Shown here: positions 1 through 11,448 of the stretch, piece by piece
How positions within the stretch are numbered: position 1 is the stretch's first letter
Layout: every line of letters starts with the position of its first letter
Source of the DNA: Seison nebaliae
Taxonomy: Eukaryota; Rotifera; Pararotatoria; Seisonacea; Seisonidae
Direction: 5' to 3'
DNA length: 44,248 nucleotides
NCBI GenBank assembly: GCA_023231475.1
Contig: JALJEE010000439.1
Location: 1 to 44,248 of the forward strand
Notes under the pieces: generated by a model
Databases searched by the model: none
What the model was told of the DNA's origin: nothing
What the model saw: only the letters and a program-made list of their open reading frames with translations
Program-made: the position numbers and the translations under genes

Positions 1-1537
1 GGATTTGTAGAAGAGCAATAGGTATTGACGTCTTCAAGAATCTCTTTGATTTCTTCAACTATTCTTAACCGTTCTATCGAACAACCATAAAGATTAACAA
101 TGAGAACGTCTCCGATTTGAATCGAACAAATGTAATCTGTAATGATACGAAAATTTTTAGGAATTAAACATTTCCTTATCACAAATATCAGTCCTCCTGA
201 GCACCGTCCCCTTCCGGAAGTTCCTCTTGGAGGAATGGCAGGATGGAAAAATAATATATGAGAAGATGGAATCGACTCACCGAAGCCTACCGGTAGAGAA
301 TTTAATCAAGTTTCTTGGATCAAGATTATATCGAACCGAACAAAACTTGAAATTGACGAAATCAACCCATGATGGCCGTGAACATTATAAGAAAAAATTG
401 ATATAGAATTAGATAGATTATAATTAGAGATATTATGGCCGTTCCCAGTCAATCTGAGCTACTGGAATCCTGGTTCAATATTTCGGACCCAATTTGACTA
501 CTATACATTTGATTGAAATTTGTCGGAGAAGGCATCTTCAAATCGGAAGAGTTGTTGACCCGACGGTACTCCTCACATCTACTCTTCAGAAATTCATTGG
601 TCGTTCGCGAAAAATAGAATTGACGAATATGAGTTCTCTCTGGCCAGACAGCCCCATCCATGATCTTTTCTAAGTCGTTCTTCTTCACTTCGATTATAAA
701 TGTTTTCGCAGTTTTCTGCGAATCATCGAACTGCTTATGTTTCAATCTTCACAGACGATTAAATTCGATGTTATCCTCCTGCAAGAAGGACGACATAGAA
801 TCAAGGTCGACTGAAGAATCTAATCCATAAACCATTACCGAGCGAAATTCATTCTTCGCTGACCGTTCCATACCTTTCAGGACCGAATTCTTCTTCGTTT
901 CTTCTACTGCACGCCTCACTTTTTGGGACAAGGATTTCTTCTCTTTTTTGGACTTGTTTTGACTAAAAGTGGCCCCAGTTCCCGGATTTTTCTCCTTACC
1001 ATCCTTTTTTAATTTTTTACTTGAATTTAAATTCAAATTACGATGAGCCACGTTACTATATGACTCCCCTTTATTAGACACATCTTTATGTTTCACCACT
1101 GTTACGAGCTCCAGCATATTACCGACCTCCAATATATCTTTCTTGATTTTCTCTATCGAAGAGTTTGCCACACTTATCAATTCTTTATATTGAGAAATCA
1201 TTTGACCGTTCTTCGACATCTCATCGGTCAAATCATTGATTTCATCATGCTGCCATTTTCTCAACAGCTGCCTCCATTCTAACAAACTTATTGTCAAATT
1301 CTTCAACAGAATTAACAAGCTTCTCAACTTTGTGCTTCAACGTCCTGTTGTCACTGGAGATGGACGGTTTGAATCTCTTTACTTCGAGAACCGATTTCCA
1401 TAAACCTGGATCACCAGAATGATCACCAAAGCCGGCGGGTAACGACGTCAACGCGCTAGTTGATCCACATAGGCTACCATTCATCTCACGAAGTTTATTT
1501 TTCGTCATGTCAAAAATTCTTGTTTGTCGTGTCAATT
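1..1537 (-). mobile_element. LINE (non-LTR retrotransposon) with ORF1 and start of ORF2, degraded
   Basis: Read on the minus strand, about 1508-449 encodes an ORF1-type protein: an N-terminal region, a coiled-coil stretch, a Lys-rich linker, then an RRM-like segment beginning VMVYGLDSSVDL and continuing to a Ser-rich end. The frame changes twice (near 1255 and near 748), so this copy is not intact. Past ORF1, about 400-1 reads as the apurinic-type endonuclease that opens LINE ORF2, with NVHGHHGLISS, then ILIQET, a Gly/Arg-rich segment ending SGGLIFVIRK, and a conserved hydrophobic strand. ORF2 runs off the window edge, so reverse transcriptase is not seen. The ORF1-ORF2 order and the endonuclease motifs fit L1/CR1/Jockey-like elements in general; the clade is not resolved. 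The 5' boundary near 1537 is approximate. Confidence 0.75.
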
Positions 1538-1796
1538 ATGTTTCCGAAAAATCTGATAATCCCATTATCAATCAAAATGCAAGTTTAGATAAAACAGAAC
1601 AGAAGTTTAGCTTTAGAATTAAGTGAAAAAATTGGTGAAAAAGAAGGATTTAACTTTTGCAAGCCAAAAAAATAATAGAATAACTGAAGATTTTATTTTT
1701 AATTATTAATTTTTTTTCTCAAAAAGAAATTGACATCCTTAATGAAAATATTCTTATGCATTACATATCAAATCACTTATATATCTGAACCATAGA
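1538..1796. other. AT-rich spacer
   Basis: Between the LINE and the coiled-coil gene lies AT-rich sequence with T and A runs. It probably holds the 5' end of the element and the promoter or 5' UTR of the following gene. I see no coding or RNA signal. Confidence 0.4.
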
Positions 1797-2802
1797 ATGA
1801 ACGAGAATAAGAAGGAGCAGGAGAAGATCATTGAAGCATTAGAATCAATTCGAGATAAAATCCGACATGAAGAAGAGAGAGCGAAAGAATTGAAACTTAA
1901 AGATGAAAAAAAGAAAGATAACAACAAAGAATGTTTAAAGTTTGCATATTTCTCAAAAGTTCTTTTTTAAAGATAAAGAATATTTTAGGAATTTCCTAAC
2001 TTTACTAAAATGTTGTGATTATTTAAATATTGAAAAAAACTTCTTTTTAAAAAAGCATGATATTGAGGTTTATTTCTATCGAAATTATTTTCACTTTGGG
2101 CAAATTGTAGATGAAAGATGAAAATACCAAATCCAATAAGCAGTTCGAACAAATAATCAAAGCGAAAGATTCATTAACAAATATCTTGCAACAATCGAAT
2201 GGTTTGAAAGAAATGATTATTCATTTGAACAATGTTAAATTCTCTTGTATAATAAGTATGTTGAAGCTTTTTCTAGGAAACTTCAAAATTGCAACGTGAA
2301 AGAACTTCTCTGGACAATCTGATAAAAGAGTTTAATGGAAACGTAAAAGATGGCACTGAAGAATGTTGCAAACAATTGAGAATGTTCTATTTTCTTTTAA
2401 GATGATTTATTAATGTCTTTAGGGTAAAAGCTGAATCGGAAACGAAACTGATGGAAATGAACAAGAAGATAAAGAGATTTGAAATATTCGATGAACAACT
2501 ATGTCGTGACGAAGAATCACAAAAGAAAGAATTGAGAGATCGAGAGAATGATCTTGAAAAAATAACAAAAATTATCGACGAAGCTCTACAACCTAATGAA
2601 CAAAAGTGATTTTCAAATTTATTTATTTTTAATAAGAGGGAAAAGAAGAAACAAAGACATGAAAAGGATCCTAAAAACAAAACTCATCTATCGAAAAAAA
2701 TGTATAAAGAAAGAAAAAAAACAAAAAAGAAATCTGTTAAATCCCCATACAGGAACAATTCAACCGTCGCCTTCGAGGAAAATCCTCAAGGCGCTAGGTT
2801 GA
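1797..2802 (+). CDS. Hypothetical multi-exon coiled-coil protein
   Basis: The first exon starts at an ATG (MNENKKEQEKIIEALE) and is highly charged, with Glu/Lys-rich heptads. Further exon-like blocks follow at about 2111-2240 (MKDENTKSNKQFEQII), 2283-2370 (ETSKLQRERTSLDNL), 2424-2609 (VKAESETKLMEMNKK to EALQPNEQ) and 2639-2802, a very basic tail. The blocks are separated by AT-rich stretches with GT-AG-like borders, for example an intron ending TTGTAG before 2111. All blocks predict long helices with no other domain. The style resembles taxilin-type or other trafficking coiled coils, but no diagnostic motif is present and I assign no function. The gene could also be decaying: the neighbourhood is full of mobile-element debris and some exon joins are uncertain. 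Confidence 0.4.
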
Positions 2803-3721
2803 TTTTTTCGATAATTGAAATCAGAGATGTCTGATTAGGGATTCGTGAATGAAGAGGAGGAGACGTCCTGATGATCTGCCAAAACATGCAGTACTGACCG
2901 TCGCTTCGAGAGAAATAAGACAATGAGTATCCGATGAGAGCCAGTTCGAATACGGAGAGATGATCAGGATTCTTGAATGAAGATTAGCTCGTCATGTAAG
3001 AGAAATGAACATAATATCTCGAACATAAATTTGACCGTCCATATGAATTGAACGAGACAAGTGACAGTTTCTTCGAAGATATGGATAGAGAAGAAAAAAG
3101 GACGGATAATTATGTCATAAAAATGTAGATGAAGATGAAGATGGAGGAACTGTGAGAGTGGTTGAGGAAGAGGAAGAGAGAGTAAGAAGAAAAGGTGCGT
3201 ACATCGTCATCGAAACATCTGAAGATTTTACGATGCAATCAATACATCTCTTTTTTAGAAAATCGTTGGAAAATCAGAAATCAGATCTTGAAGAAAATTA
3301 ACCATTAAGAAATCGTTGTAGATTTGTCGATCGAACAATGGATGAACGAGATGTGTTCGCAGAATCGTCATTCTTTCTACTCGTCATACGCCACAGTTTG
3401 ACGAAATTTCTTTCTATTTTTAACTAATATCGCTTGGATATAATACAAAGTACCATTTATATAAATTAACAGAATGACGTTTTATTTAGTCTACTGAATA
3501 AAATATTTCATGTTTTATCTTTATGAAGAATTATACTGCAATGACATTAATTTTTTCTTCTTAAAACAAGTTGACATTTTTTTTTTTAATTATAGGATCA
3601 AATCTCCTCTGGGTAAATTAAAAAGGAAATAAGATAACCGGTGGTAAAGATTAAGTTTCCTTTCATTTTTAATGAAAATATTCCAATTATTTACAAATAA
3701 AACCACTGATGTTGAATGATT
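2803..3721. other. Gene-poor stretch with purine-rich blocks
   Basis: There is no convincing gene. Around 2840-3070 one frame gives broken protein-like text (for example RLARHVREMNII) interrupted by stops. At 3124-3195 there is a short acidic block (DEDEDGGTVRVVEEEEERV) followed by a possible intron ending TTTTTTAG. These could be remnants of a lost gene. The dispersed tail-like motif at 3570-3640 is listed separately. Confidence 0.35.
3570..3640 (-). repeat. Dispersed short repeat with poly(A)-like tail, copy 1
   Basis: On the minus strand this reads a TTTAATTTACCC core, a short complementary GGAG-type segment, then a run of about 11 A. Two related copies lie at 10425-10480 and 35025-35070. 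The shared order (AATTT, C-rich, GA, G-rich, ATTTC, poly-A) resembles the 3' end of a SINE or LINE. Only about 50 bp is shared. Confidence 0.4.
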
Positions 3722-4552
3722 TATTCGGGGAGAAAAAAAATTTTACATGACAATTGAATGACACGACATGTAACTGAATTTTGAACAGTAGGAAAAACTT
3801 TGCGCGTTGAAGCTGAAGTATAAACTAAATCGAGTTTAAGCGCAAAACATCAAACTAATAAAAAAGTATTTTTTAATTTTCAAAATAGTTTTGACATAAT
3901 GGAATATGTTTATAATTGCAGGATCTTTGTATTAACGGCAGTAAGCCTTCTGTCGTTAATATGGACCCGGCGACAACATTTCACAAGAATTTGAGAAAGT
4001 TAACTAATAAAAATACGAAATATTTTTTGCTAACATTATCATTTTGTACAGAAATTCGAGGAATTTATCGGTATTGGAAGGGAGAATATGTAGGTACGGA
4101 TATCATTAAGTTAGATTTAGCGAAAACTTTGATAAATCTGATTATTTATTTTGATAGAAGGTGATATTCAATAGTGTCTATAATGATGATTGGAACAAAG
4201 ACCATCATCAACGGGACGGACTGGTAGGAGGTCAAGTGATTGGACACCAACAGGGTGGTGTCATTGTCTCTTTATACGGTAAGAAGACCTCAGAAGAAAC
4301 ACCAGAACATCGTTCCAACTGAAAATTAATAATCCACAAATACTTAATGGAATCTCTTCATTTACATCAATTAAATTTATGGTTTTCGATGTTCATATTT
4401 ACTCGTTAAATACATAATATACGTAATACCTAAATCTATTGAAAATTAATTATTTATTTTGTGTTATGAAATAAAATTCTTTACTATGAAAGTTTTTATC
4501 CTAGATTAAAATTTGATCCAATAATTTTGTCATTTGATCTGTTCTTTAAAGG
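3722..4552 (+). repeat. Long inverted repeat, arm 1
   Basis: This stretch of about 830 bp recurs in reverse orientation at 15957-16797 with high similarity and a few small indels. The match begins near a TTATTCG, A-rich segment and ends abruptly after CTGTTCTTTAAA; the flanks do not match. Both arms share a gene-like block whose peptide reads SVVNMDPAT followed by KNLR, intron-like segments with GT and TTTGTACAG-type borders, and a conserved block encoding QVIGHQQGGVIVSLYG. Shared intron-like sequence suggests copying at DNA level rather than through spliced RNA. The family is unknown. The element could be a non-autonomous transposon or a duplicated gene fragment. Confidence 0.65.
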
Positions 4553-5074
4553 TGATGGAATTTTCCTCGCACATTTTGTAGTCGATGAATTGGGAAGATG
4601 TGGAAGAGAGGAAAACGGAAAGACGATTGGAAGCGTATGATGTCTTTTTGAAATCACAGTTGAAGTTGCCTCCAATTATGAAAACGGTCGATTGATACTT
4701 AGAGATAGTGGATTCAATGACTTAGAGAGAGGAACAGAAACCTGAAAAATCACTCGGTCGAAGATAGACATTGAAACATAGGATATTATGGACGAAAAAG
4801 CAGACTACATCTATTGATAGTTGGGAGAACGAAGAGGGATGGAGATCATTAGAAAAAAAGTACATAGACCACCGGAAGGTCGGCCAGAGCCATTATCAGA
4901 ATGGGGGGAGAAGCGGAGGTACTGAAACATTGATGATCGGTCACTTCTAGCCAAGCTGGTTTCGAGCCAATAAAGTAATAAATAAAAGTAACAATCATTC
5001 TTCATTTCGATAATTTCTAACAAATTTTTATAATATCTCCGCAATTCATCTTTTATCCAGTCTTTCAATTCCAC
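4553..5074 (-). mobile_element. LINE ORF2 endonuclease fragment
   Basis: On the minus strand, about 4960-4810 encodes FQYLRFSPHSDNGSGRPSGG, and about 4700-4550 encodes FIIGGNFNCDF. These match the Gly-Arg-rich loop and the GDFN-type metal/phosphate motif of LINE apurinic-like endonucleases, in the right order, but in broken frames. No reverse transcriptase follows. The fragment stops where the inverted-repeat arm begins at 4552, so one of them probably interrupted or truncated the other. Confidence 0.6.
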
Positions 5075-5144
5075 TTCTTTTCACAGTTATCCAGCAGAAC
5101 TTTTGAAATAAAATTGAAGAAATTAAATCTAAATAATAAGTTAT

Positions 5145-5538
5145 CTATTTTTTGTTGACGAATCGTGAATGACAATTTGTTATTATGTGAAAGTTCTCAA
5201 TAATTGTTTCTAAGAATCTCTCCCATTCCATCTCTGAATGAAATGAAAGATATGAAGAAAAGAAAGAGTTAGAACCAGCTAATGATTCGTTATCAGACAA
5301 TTGATACATGAAGACTCGTATTATCCATCCCACTAGATCGTTGTAGCTGAAAGCATTTTCAATTGATTTCCACCATATAAAATACGAACTGTAAATATTG
5401 GAATACGGTCCATCTCTTATGCTGTTCATCTTCCTCTAATGTTTCCTTCTTACCATTGACCAACGTGAATAACTGCATCATCAATTCATCAACTCTCTTC
5501 CATGGGAGATGTTTCGTATTCAAAATTCTCTTTGACAT
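5145..5538 (-). CDS. Small hypothetical protein, two exons
   Basis: An ATG at 5538 opens MSKRILNTKHLPWKRVDELM. A donor-like GTAAG follows after about 28 codons, and a second open block from about 5400 to 5145 reads YFIWWKSIENAFSYNDLVGW and ends in a charged tail. An acceptor-like TTTACAG precedes the second block, but the phases do not join cleanly, so the model is tentative. The Trp-rich helical text with NAFSYNDLVGWI vaguely recalls the core of DEP domains; this is only a resemblance. The block sits between LINE debris and taspase and could be a gene remnant. Confidence 0.3.
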
Positions 5539-5894
5539 TTTTACCTATTTCAAATAAAAATATTATTTGATCTTCGTTCTAGAAGAATTCATTCGTTTTA
5601 TTATAACTCGCTTTATTACAACTATGTCTTCCTTTTTTACATTCTTCATCTGTTAACCAATATTTGCATTTTTTCATATTCCAATTTGAATCTGCCACAA
5701 ATACACAATGTCACAATTCCTACTATTTGAAGTTGTTTGATTATTCCACTTTTATTTGATAGCACATGAATTCGAATTTGAAGCATTGGACATAAAGTGT
5801 ATAAATCTTATTAATCGTTAATATGACCAATTCTACAAGGTTACTCAATAGCATATGTAATCAGTAAAGTTAAGGAAAGAAGTTGCGGAAAATT

Positions 5895-7514
5895 ATGGGA
5901 ATTATTGCAATTCATCTCGGTTTCCCTTTAGAATTTGAAAAGTTTGGACGAATAAAGAATTGCTTTCAGGCGCCGGAACTTATCCTCAACAAATGATGTC
6001 TCAATATTCTTGTTTATGCGAAGAAGTATGTCAGAAAGTTCGATAAATTCTCTTAAAATTTTTAAATTCGAATTTAAGTCCCGCGAAAAATTGGTTAAAG
6101 GAGAAGAAGCGATAAAAGTTGCAGCGTTCGCAGTCTCTCTCTTAGAAGACAGTCCATTGTGCAATGCGGGATATGGATCTAATTGTACGATTAATGGAAG
6201 AATTGAATGTGATGCGAGTGTTATGCAAGGAAATTTATTCGGTTCTGTCGGAGCAGTTTCTAGTTCAAATTTCCATCTCTCTTTCTCTTTCTCTTTATTT
6301 AATTGAATGGAATCAGGTATCAAAAATCCGATATTGGCAGCATTGAGTATAGCCGATTCTCAAAGAGATGGATTATGGACGATGACTCGAGTGCCACCTT
6401 GTTCATTAGTTGGCGAACAAGTGAATGAATGGGCGAGAGATCATCACATCGAACTAGTGAAGAATGAGAGTCTTTTGATAAGTTTGGAGGAATATTGAAT
6501 TTTGGAAGATGTGATGTATTTACTTTCTAGGTAATGTACGTCAACGACATAAGAGAATGTTGAAGTCGATGAAATATATTCATGATATCATCAATTTTTA
6601 TACGAACAATGAAGGTGATTATACGTATTCGAATCAAGAGAAATATTTGAAGGAATCCAGCAAAGATGGGAAGAATTGTTCTTTCTCTTCTCCCTCAACT
6701 ACAATCTCTACTTCTTCCTTATCTCCCTCTTCGTCTGATTCATCGATGGAAATGAAGTTTGATAAGAGAAGACTTAAAAGAAAATTCGAAGGAAAAGAAG
6801 ATAAAACGATGAAAGAGAGAAAATTAAATGGAATTAATTCAAAGAAGAAAACACTCAATTATAATCTCTTAAGTTGTCCATCCACCGATCTCAATAATAA
6901 TGTGTTGGAGAATATCCGTTTAGATACAGTTGGCGCTTGTGTCATCGATGAGAATGGAATGGCAGCTTCTGCTATCTCTTCGGGAGGAATACATCTAAAA
7001 CAACCCGGTCGAATTGGACAAGCGGCTGTTTATGGATCCGGTTGCTGGTCCCAATCTCATCCGATTCCTCATTGTTATGCCACTACAGGTGTGGGAGAAT
7101 ATTTAATACGAACGTTACTCGCTAAAACCGCTTCCGATATGTTCACTAACCAAATGACGAATGCCAATTCGAAAAGTGAGAAATTCTCTCAAATTTTCTC
7201 CAATTCAACAACGACAACTTCCGACAAATGTTTCATGAGTTTCTTTTCCTCATTTCTTTCAATGTTCAATTCTCTTCTTAGAATCATCGACGTTGAAAGA
7301 CGCGGAAGATCGGAGTTTTGGCATTTTAGGCATAGCAGAATGTAGTCCATTTAAGGAATATGCTGTCACATGGAATTTTTCGTCGAAAAATCTTCTAGTC
7401 GCTTATACTACGACGAAAGGGAAAGCTGAAGTTGGTATTCATTTAGATACGTTACCTGAATCATTGACACCGGGGAAAGACATTCGTTCCAAAACCTTAA
7501 CAATTCGATGTTGA
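5895..7514 (+). CDS. TASP1: Threonine aspartase 1 (taspase 1)
   Basis: Taspase 1 is an N-terminal-nucleophile (type 2 asparaginase-fold) protease that cleaves nuclear factors such as MLL/Trithorax and TFIIA-alpha/beta after self-cleavage at an internal Thr. The spliced protein begins MGIIAIHL, then the GAG motif after a 50-bp intron, and carries LLEDSPLCNAGYGSN and GRIECDASVM. The autocleavage site LDTVGACVIDENG has its Thr codon at 6926-6928. SSGGIHLKQPGRIGQAA and GSGCW follow. Further introns lie near 6036-6078, 6471-6531 and 7235-7281, each restoring the family frame. The loop before the nucleophile is long, Ser/Lys-rich and probably nuclear-directing. The end, KAEVGIHLDTLPES, matches the family C terminus. 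An AATAAA lies about 50 bp past the stop. All key residues are present, so it is probably active. Confidence 0.93.
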
Positions 7515-8179
7515 ACATGACATTATTTTTTTCCTAATGCATTACTCCATTACTCATCCACCAATAAATAAATTCATCTATTATCATTAAATGGAATTTT
7601 TTGTTTTGAAATCTTTTCAAAACTCTTTCTCTTCATTTTATTGAGATTTGTTGATGATTTTCTTCTTCTCTTTTGTTCACATATTTCTCTTCGCCACATA
7701 TTCCATAACAGACAAGAGGGACAAATACGAATGGTGGAAGTCTTCATGTCATGTTCATATTCTGGTGATATTGTATTCATGCTAATCATTCGAAATCTTC
7801 TTCACGATCATATTTCTTATACTTAAAATAAATTAAATGAATTATCCAAATTTCTTCTTCAAATATTTGATAAATTTGGAATTTGTAAAAATATTTTGCT
7901 CCTGACAACATTCCATTGGAAGGAAGATGAGGTTAGTAAGTGGAAGTAATATAACGAAATGGAACGGTGTTACGAATAGAGGGCAGCTTACCGTTACCAT
8001 GGCAACATTAATTAAATGAAATTTTTATGCCATATTATTATTTTTATTCGGAAATGTCAATAAATATGGTACATCATGTCGCAATGTTGCCATATTAATT
8101 TTACTTGTTCGTGTATTGGAAAGTTTATATTCCTGATTTATTTCGTCTGCTACCTCTCCCCCTCTATCAACTCAAAAGG
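7515..8179. other. Intergenic, taspase 3' UTR and calpain promoter region
   Basis: This AT-rich spacer holds overlapping AATAAA signals near 7563 for taspase. An open frame on either strand around 7574-7826 lacks family features and I do not call it a gene. Confidence 0.4.
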
Positions 8180-10708
8180 ATGGGTTGTGGCAATGGACGC
8201 CTTTATCCAGGTGACATGGCCAATTACTCATCAAAATCTCAGATAAAAAGTTCGAGAATGGATATGAAGAATCAGGATGCATCATGGACTTGGACATACA
8301 ACGTTTCCTTAGGCAATGCACATAAATCTCGACAATTACTTCCTGTCCCACAATTAGTGGACGAGTATCCAATATGTGATTATGGTTCTTTGTCGAATGA
8401 AGTTCATTTTTTTCTAATTTATTGACATTGTTTTTTGAAAAAAATAGTTAGGGAATGTTATTAGTTGAGAATTTTATGTTATTCACTATTAGGTGATTTT
8501 TCGAACTTATTTCTAATTACAAACTCTAATTTCAAAATGAATTGAAAGTAAGAAATCAGGTTCATAATCATTCGTTGAATTTTGATCTCCTAGTTATTCT
8601 CAGTAAAAAAGGAACCTTCTCTAATCTTATTATTCCTCTATTATTTCGTTGTTACAACATGGTGCTCATTTGGAATATCTTTTTCGTCGTTTAAAAAGGA
8701 AGATGAACAAAAGAAAACGTTGTTGAAGAAACATTTGAAATCACATGGTGATACATTATTTTGTGATGATTCATTTGATTGTGATTATCGAACATTGTCG
8801 GCTGATCTCTTCCGAGAACCGGCTGATAAAATCGACTGGTTGAGACCATGTGTGAGTTCTTTTTTCTTTCAATTTCTTATTTTTTCATTTTTTCAGGAAT
8901 TGGTTGAAGAACCGAAATTGATGTTAAAAGAAGGAAATGTAAATAATGTGAGTCAGGGAGAATTGGGAGATTGTTGGTTTGTAAGTTCTTGTGTCGCATT
9001 GGAGAAAGAGAATGTTTTAGTGGGACGCGTCCTTCCATCCAATCAACCACTTTATGGAGATAAATATAAGGGAATTATTGGTGTTCGATTTTGGGATTAT
9101 GATGAATGGAAAACGGTGTTCATTGACGATCGTTTACCTTGTCGTTTAGGAAAATTATTATATGCCAGATGTGCAAATGAAGATGAATTCTGGATATCTT
9201 TAATAGAGAAAGCTTATGCGAAATTAAATCGATCATACTTCGCATTGGAAGGTGGAATTCCATCATCTGCTTTCGTCAATTTAACTGGTGGTATTGTGGA
9301 AACATATAATATTCGCAAGCATAATATGAATCTTTTAAGAACGATGATAAAATCCATGAAAAGTCATTCATTTATCACATGTTCCCGAACAGGTTTTCCT
9401 GATAACAACGACTATAATAATGATAACAGCAATAAACCATCTCAAAATAATATTATTCGACAAGCTAATGGCTTGGTCATTAATCATGCTTATGCATTGA
9501 TTGACATCCGATTCATGAAGCATGATTTTGGAGAAGAATATCTGATCAGAATTAAAAATCCTTGGGCGGACCATACCGAATGGAAAGGTGCTTGGGGTGA
9601 TCAGTTTCTAATTTTTTTATTTCTTTATTTAACAAATTTCACCCTTAGTGATTCAAATTGGGAATGGATTAACGAATTACAACGGGAACAAATTCGACGG
9701 ACAGAATCAAAATGTAACTTCGGAGAATTTTGGATGACATATCGAGATTTTATTGCTCACTTCTCTCAAATTACTATTTGTTCACTTCCACCAAATTTTT
9801 TTGGAAACAACGATCCAAGAAAAATTCACGGATTTTTACGAATGTGTCGAGGTAGTTGGATAGAAGGTAAAAATGCAGGTGGTTGCCGTAACGATATTCG
9901 GTCATTTTCGACTAATCCCAAAATTGTTGTCGAATTGACCGAAGGTTTCACTTTAATTTTTCGAAATTTTTTAATTATATTATTTCGAAATTTTAATTAA
10001 AAGATCCCAAAGAAAATGATCATTTAACAAGTTTAAACCAATTTAAATTGAAATTTCATAATTTTAATATTATTGTGAACATTTTTAGGTTATAGTATGA
10101 TCGTTTCCCTCACACAATACCAACCGACGTTTACGAGGGGAAAGAAAAAGAACTTATTTCAAATTGGCTTCATCATCTACAAAGTAACCAAAGAATATTT
10201 AGAACGGTTGGATGCTGAATATTTTAATCATCTCAACTTTATTGCGGACTCGGGAAATTATGTCGATGTGAAAGAGATTAGTGGACGATACGAATTTTTT
10301 CCCGGATTATATTGTATTATTCCATGCACTTTTCATGTGAATTGCGAAACAAATTTTTGGTTAAGAATTTTCTCCAATAACGATTTCCGCGTAGTCCATG
10401 TAAGTGGGTAATTTATTAAACTTGTATTTTTTTTATTATATAATGAAATCCCTTCGGGGCAAATTAAAAGGAAAAGAAGATAATATGTTCTCAGTGATCA
10501 GTTTTATTCCTAGATCGATTTTATCTCGAAAATATTCCGCATTATGAGAAGTAATATCGAAATTAGAGGAAATGTGAAGCGAATTATCAAAAGAATTAGG
10601 AACTTCACTAGAAGAGGAAAAGGTTTCAATTTACAGATAGTAAACATGGTGCTCTATTATTACTTATGTTTAATTGGTGCATTGGTATTGCCAAGAATTA
10701 TGGAATAA
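8180..10708 (+). CDS. Calpain-type cysteine protease
   Basis: Calpains are Ca2+-activated intracellular cysteine proteases. The first exon starts MGCGNGRLYPG (ATG in AAAAGGATGG). After an intron up to about 8700 the catalytic core follows. NVSQGELGDCWFVSSC holds the nucleophile Cys; NGLVINHAYALIDI holds the His; IKNPWADHTEWKGAWGD holds the Asn. Small introns at about 8853-8896 and 9602-9645 have clean borders. FGEFWMTYRDF leads into the C2-like (CBSW) domain, GFLRMCRGSWIEG to NFWLRIFSNNDFRVVH, with an intron at about 9944-10089. The coding sequence either stops near 10411 or, more likely, splices at 10399 to a basic last exon 10514-10708. No penta-EF-hand domain is visible, so this is an atypical calpain. 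The catalytic triad is complete. Confidence 0.88.
10425..10480 (-). repeat. Dispersed short repeat with poly(A)-like tail, copy 2
   Basis: On the minus strand this reads TTTAATTTGCCCCGAAGGG followed by ATTTCATTA and an A-run. The CCCCGAAGGG core can form a tiny hairpin. It lies inside the proposed last calpain intron and resembles the copies at 3570 and 35025. Confidence 0.4.
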
Positions 10709-11448
10709 ACATTACGATTTTTGGTTGTGACGACATTTCAATAAGTTTACCCGCATTTTCTTTTGTTGTTGTCTTTTTCTTTTTTCAGCCAATCTTTTGT
10801 AATCCACAACAAGAACCTAACACTAGATATTTTATTGTATTTCCCCGCTAAAATTACTGAACTACATGTCTTAAATCGGGGAAAATAATTTTCCCAACAG
10901 AAATTAAAATTTTTGAGGATATATCTTCATATTATTCTTCATACCCATTCATATGTAATTTGTTTTCTGCTTTACGAATTCAGATTGGTATAATGTTATA
11001 ATCTTCTATTCTGGTAGTAGCTTACATTTCACAAAAATTTGGTTTGCATGTTTTGAAAGTCCCATGGAAAAATGTCGAAAAATTCTATCGTACTTCTACT
11101 AACATTGTAAGTCGTAACTATTCCAGATTATGCATGTGCAATCCAATTCTGCAGTCCTGACGGTTTTATAAGATCTACCTTGTCTCCGTTGGTTCGTCTT
11201 TTCATTGCTTGTTTTTTCGCGAACGTTTCAATTTCCAGTTGAAATCGACAAAACATTTCAATCTTTATTTATCCATATTGTCGATGAGATTTATCAATTT
11301 AGTATTCCCCGTGTTCTAAGCTTACCCTTTGAAAATTATCTCTTTGTAATTCATTGTGGAGACGTCATGAAAATTTGTTTCTTTAGGGATAATAAGTAAA
11401 ATTAAGCAAATCGGTGAATAAAAGTGTGCGAAATTGTTCAGTTGGGAC
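10709..11448. other. Intergenic, no gene seen
   Basis: This AT-rich spacer lies between the calpain and the methyltransferase. Open frames at 10666-10851 and 11205-11399 start at ordinary codons and show no family resemblance. A short 5' exon of the methyltransferase could hide here. Confidence 0.4.

Noticed and set aside
1797-2802. Taxilin orthologue
   Set aside because: The match is limited to generic Glu/Lys heptads; the conserved taxilin segments were not found.
10666-11399. Two Phe/Ile-rich open frames upstream of the methyltransferase
   Set aside because: Composition follows the AT-rich background. The first frame overlaps the proposed last calpain exon in another phase, and the second shows no domain.
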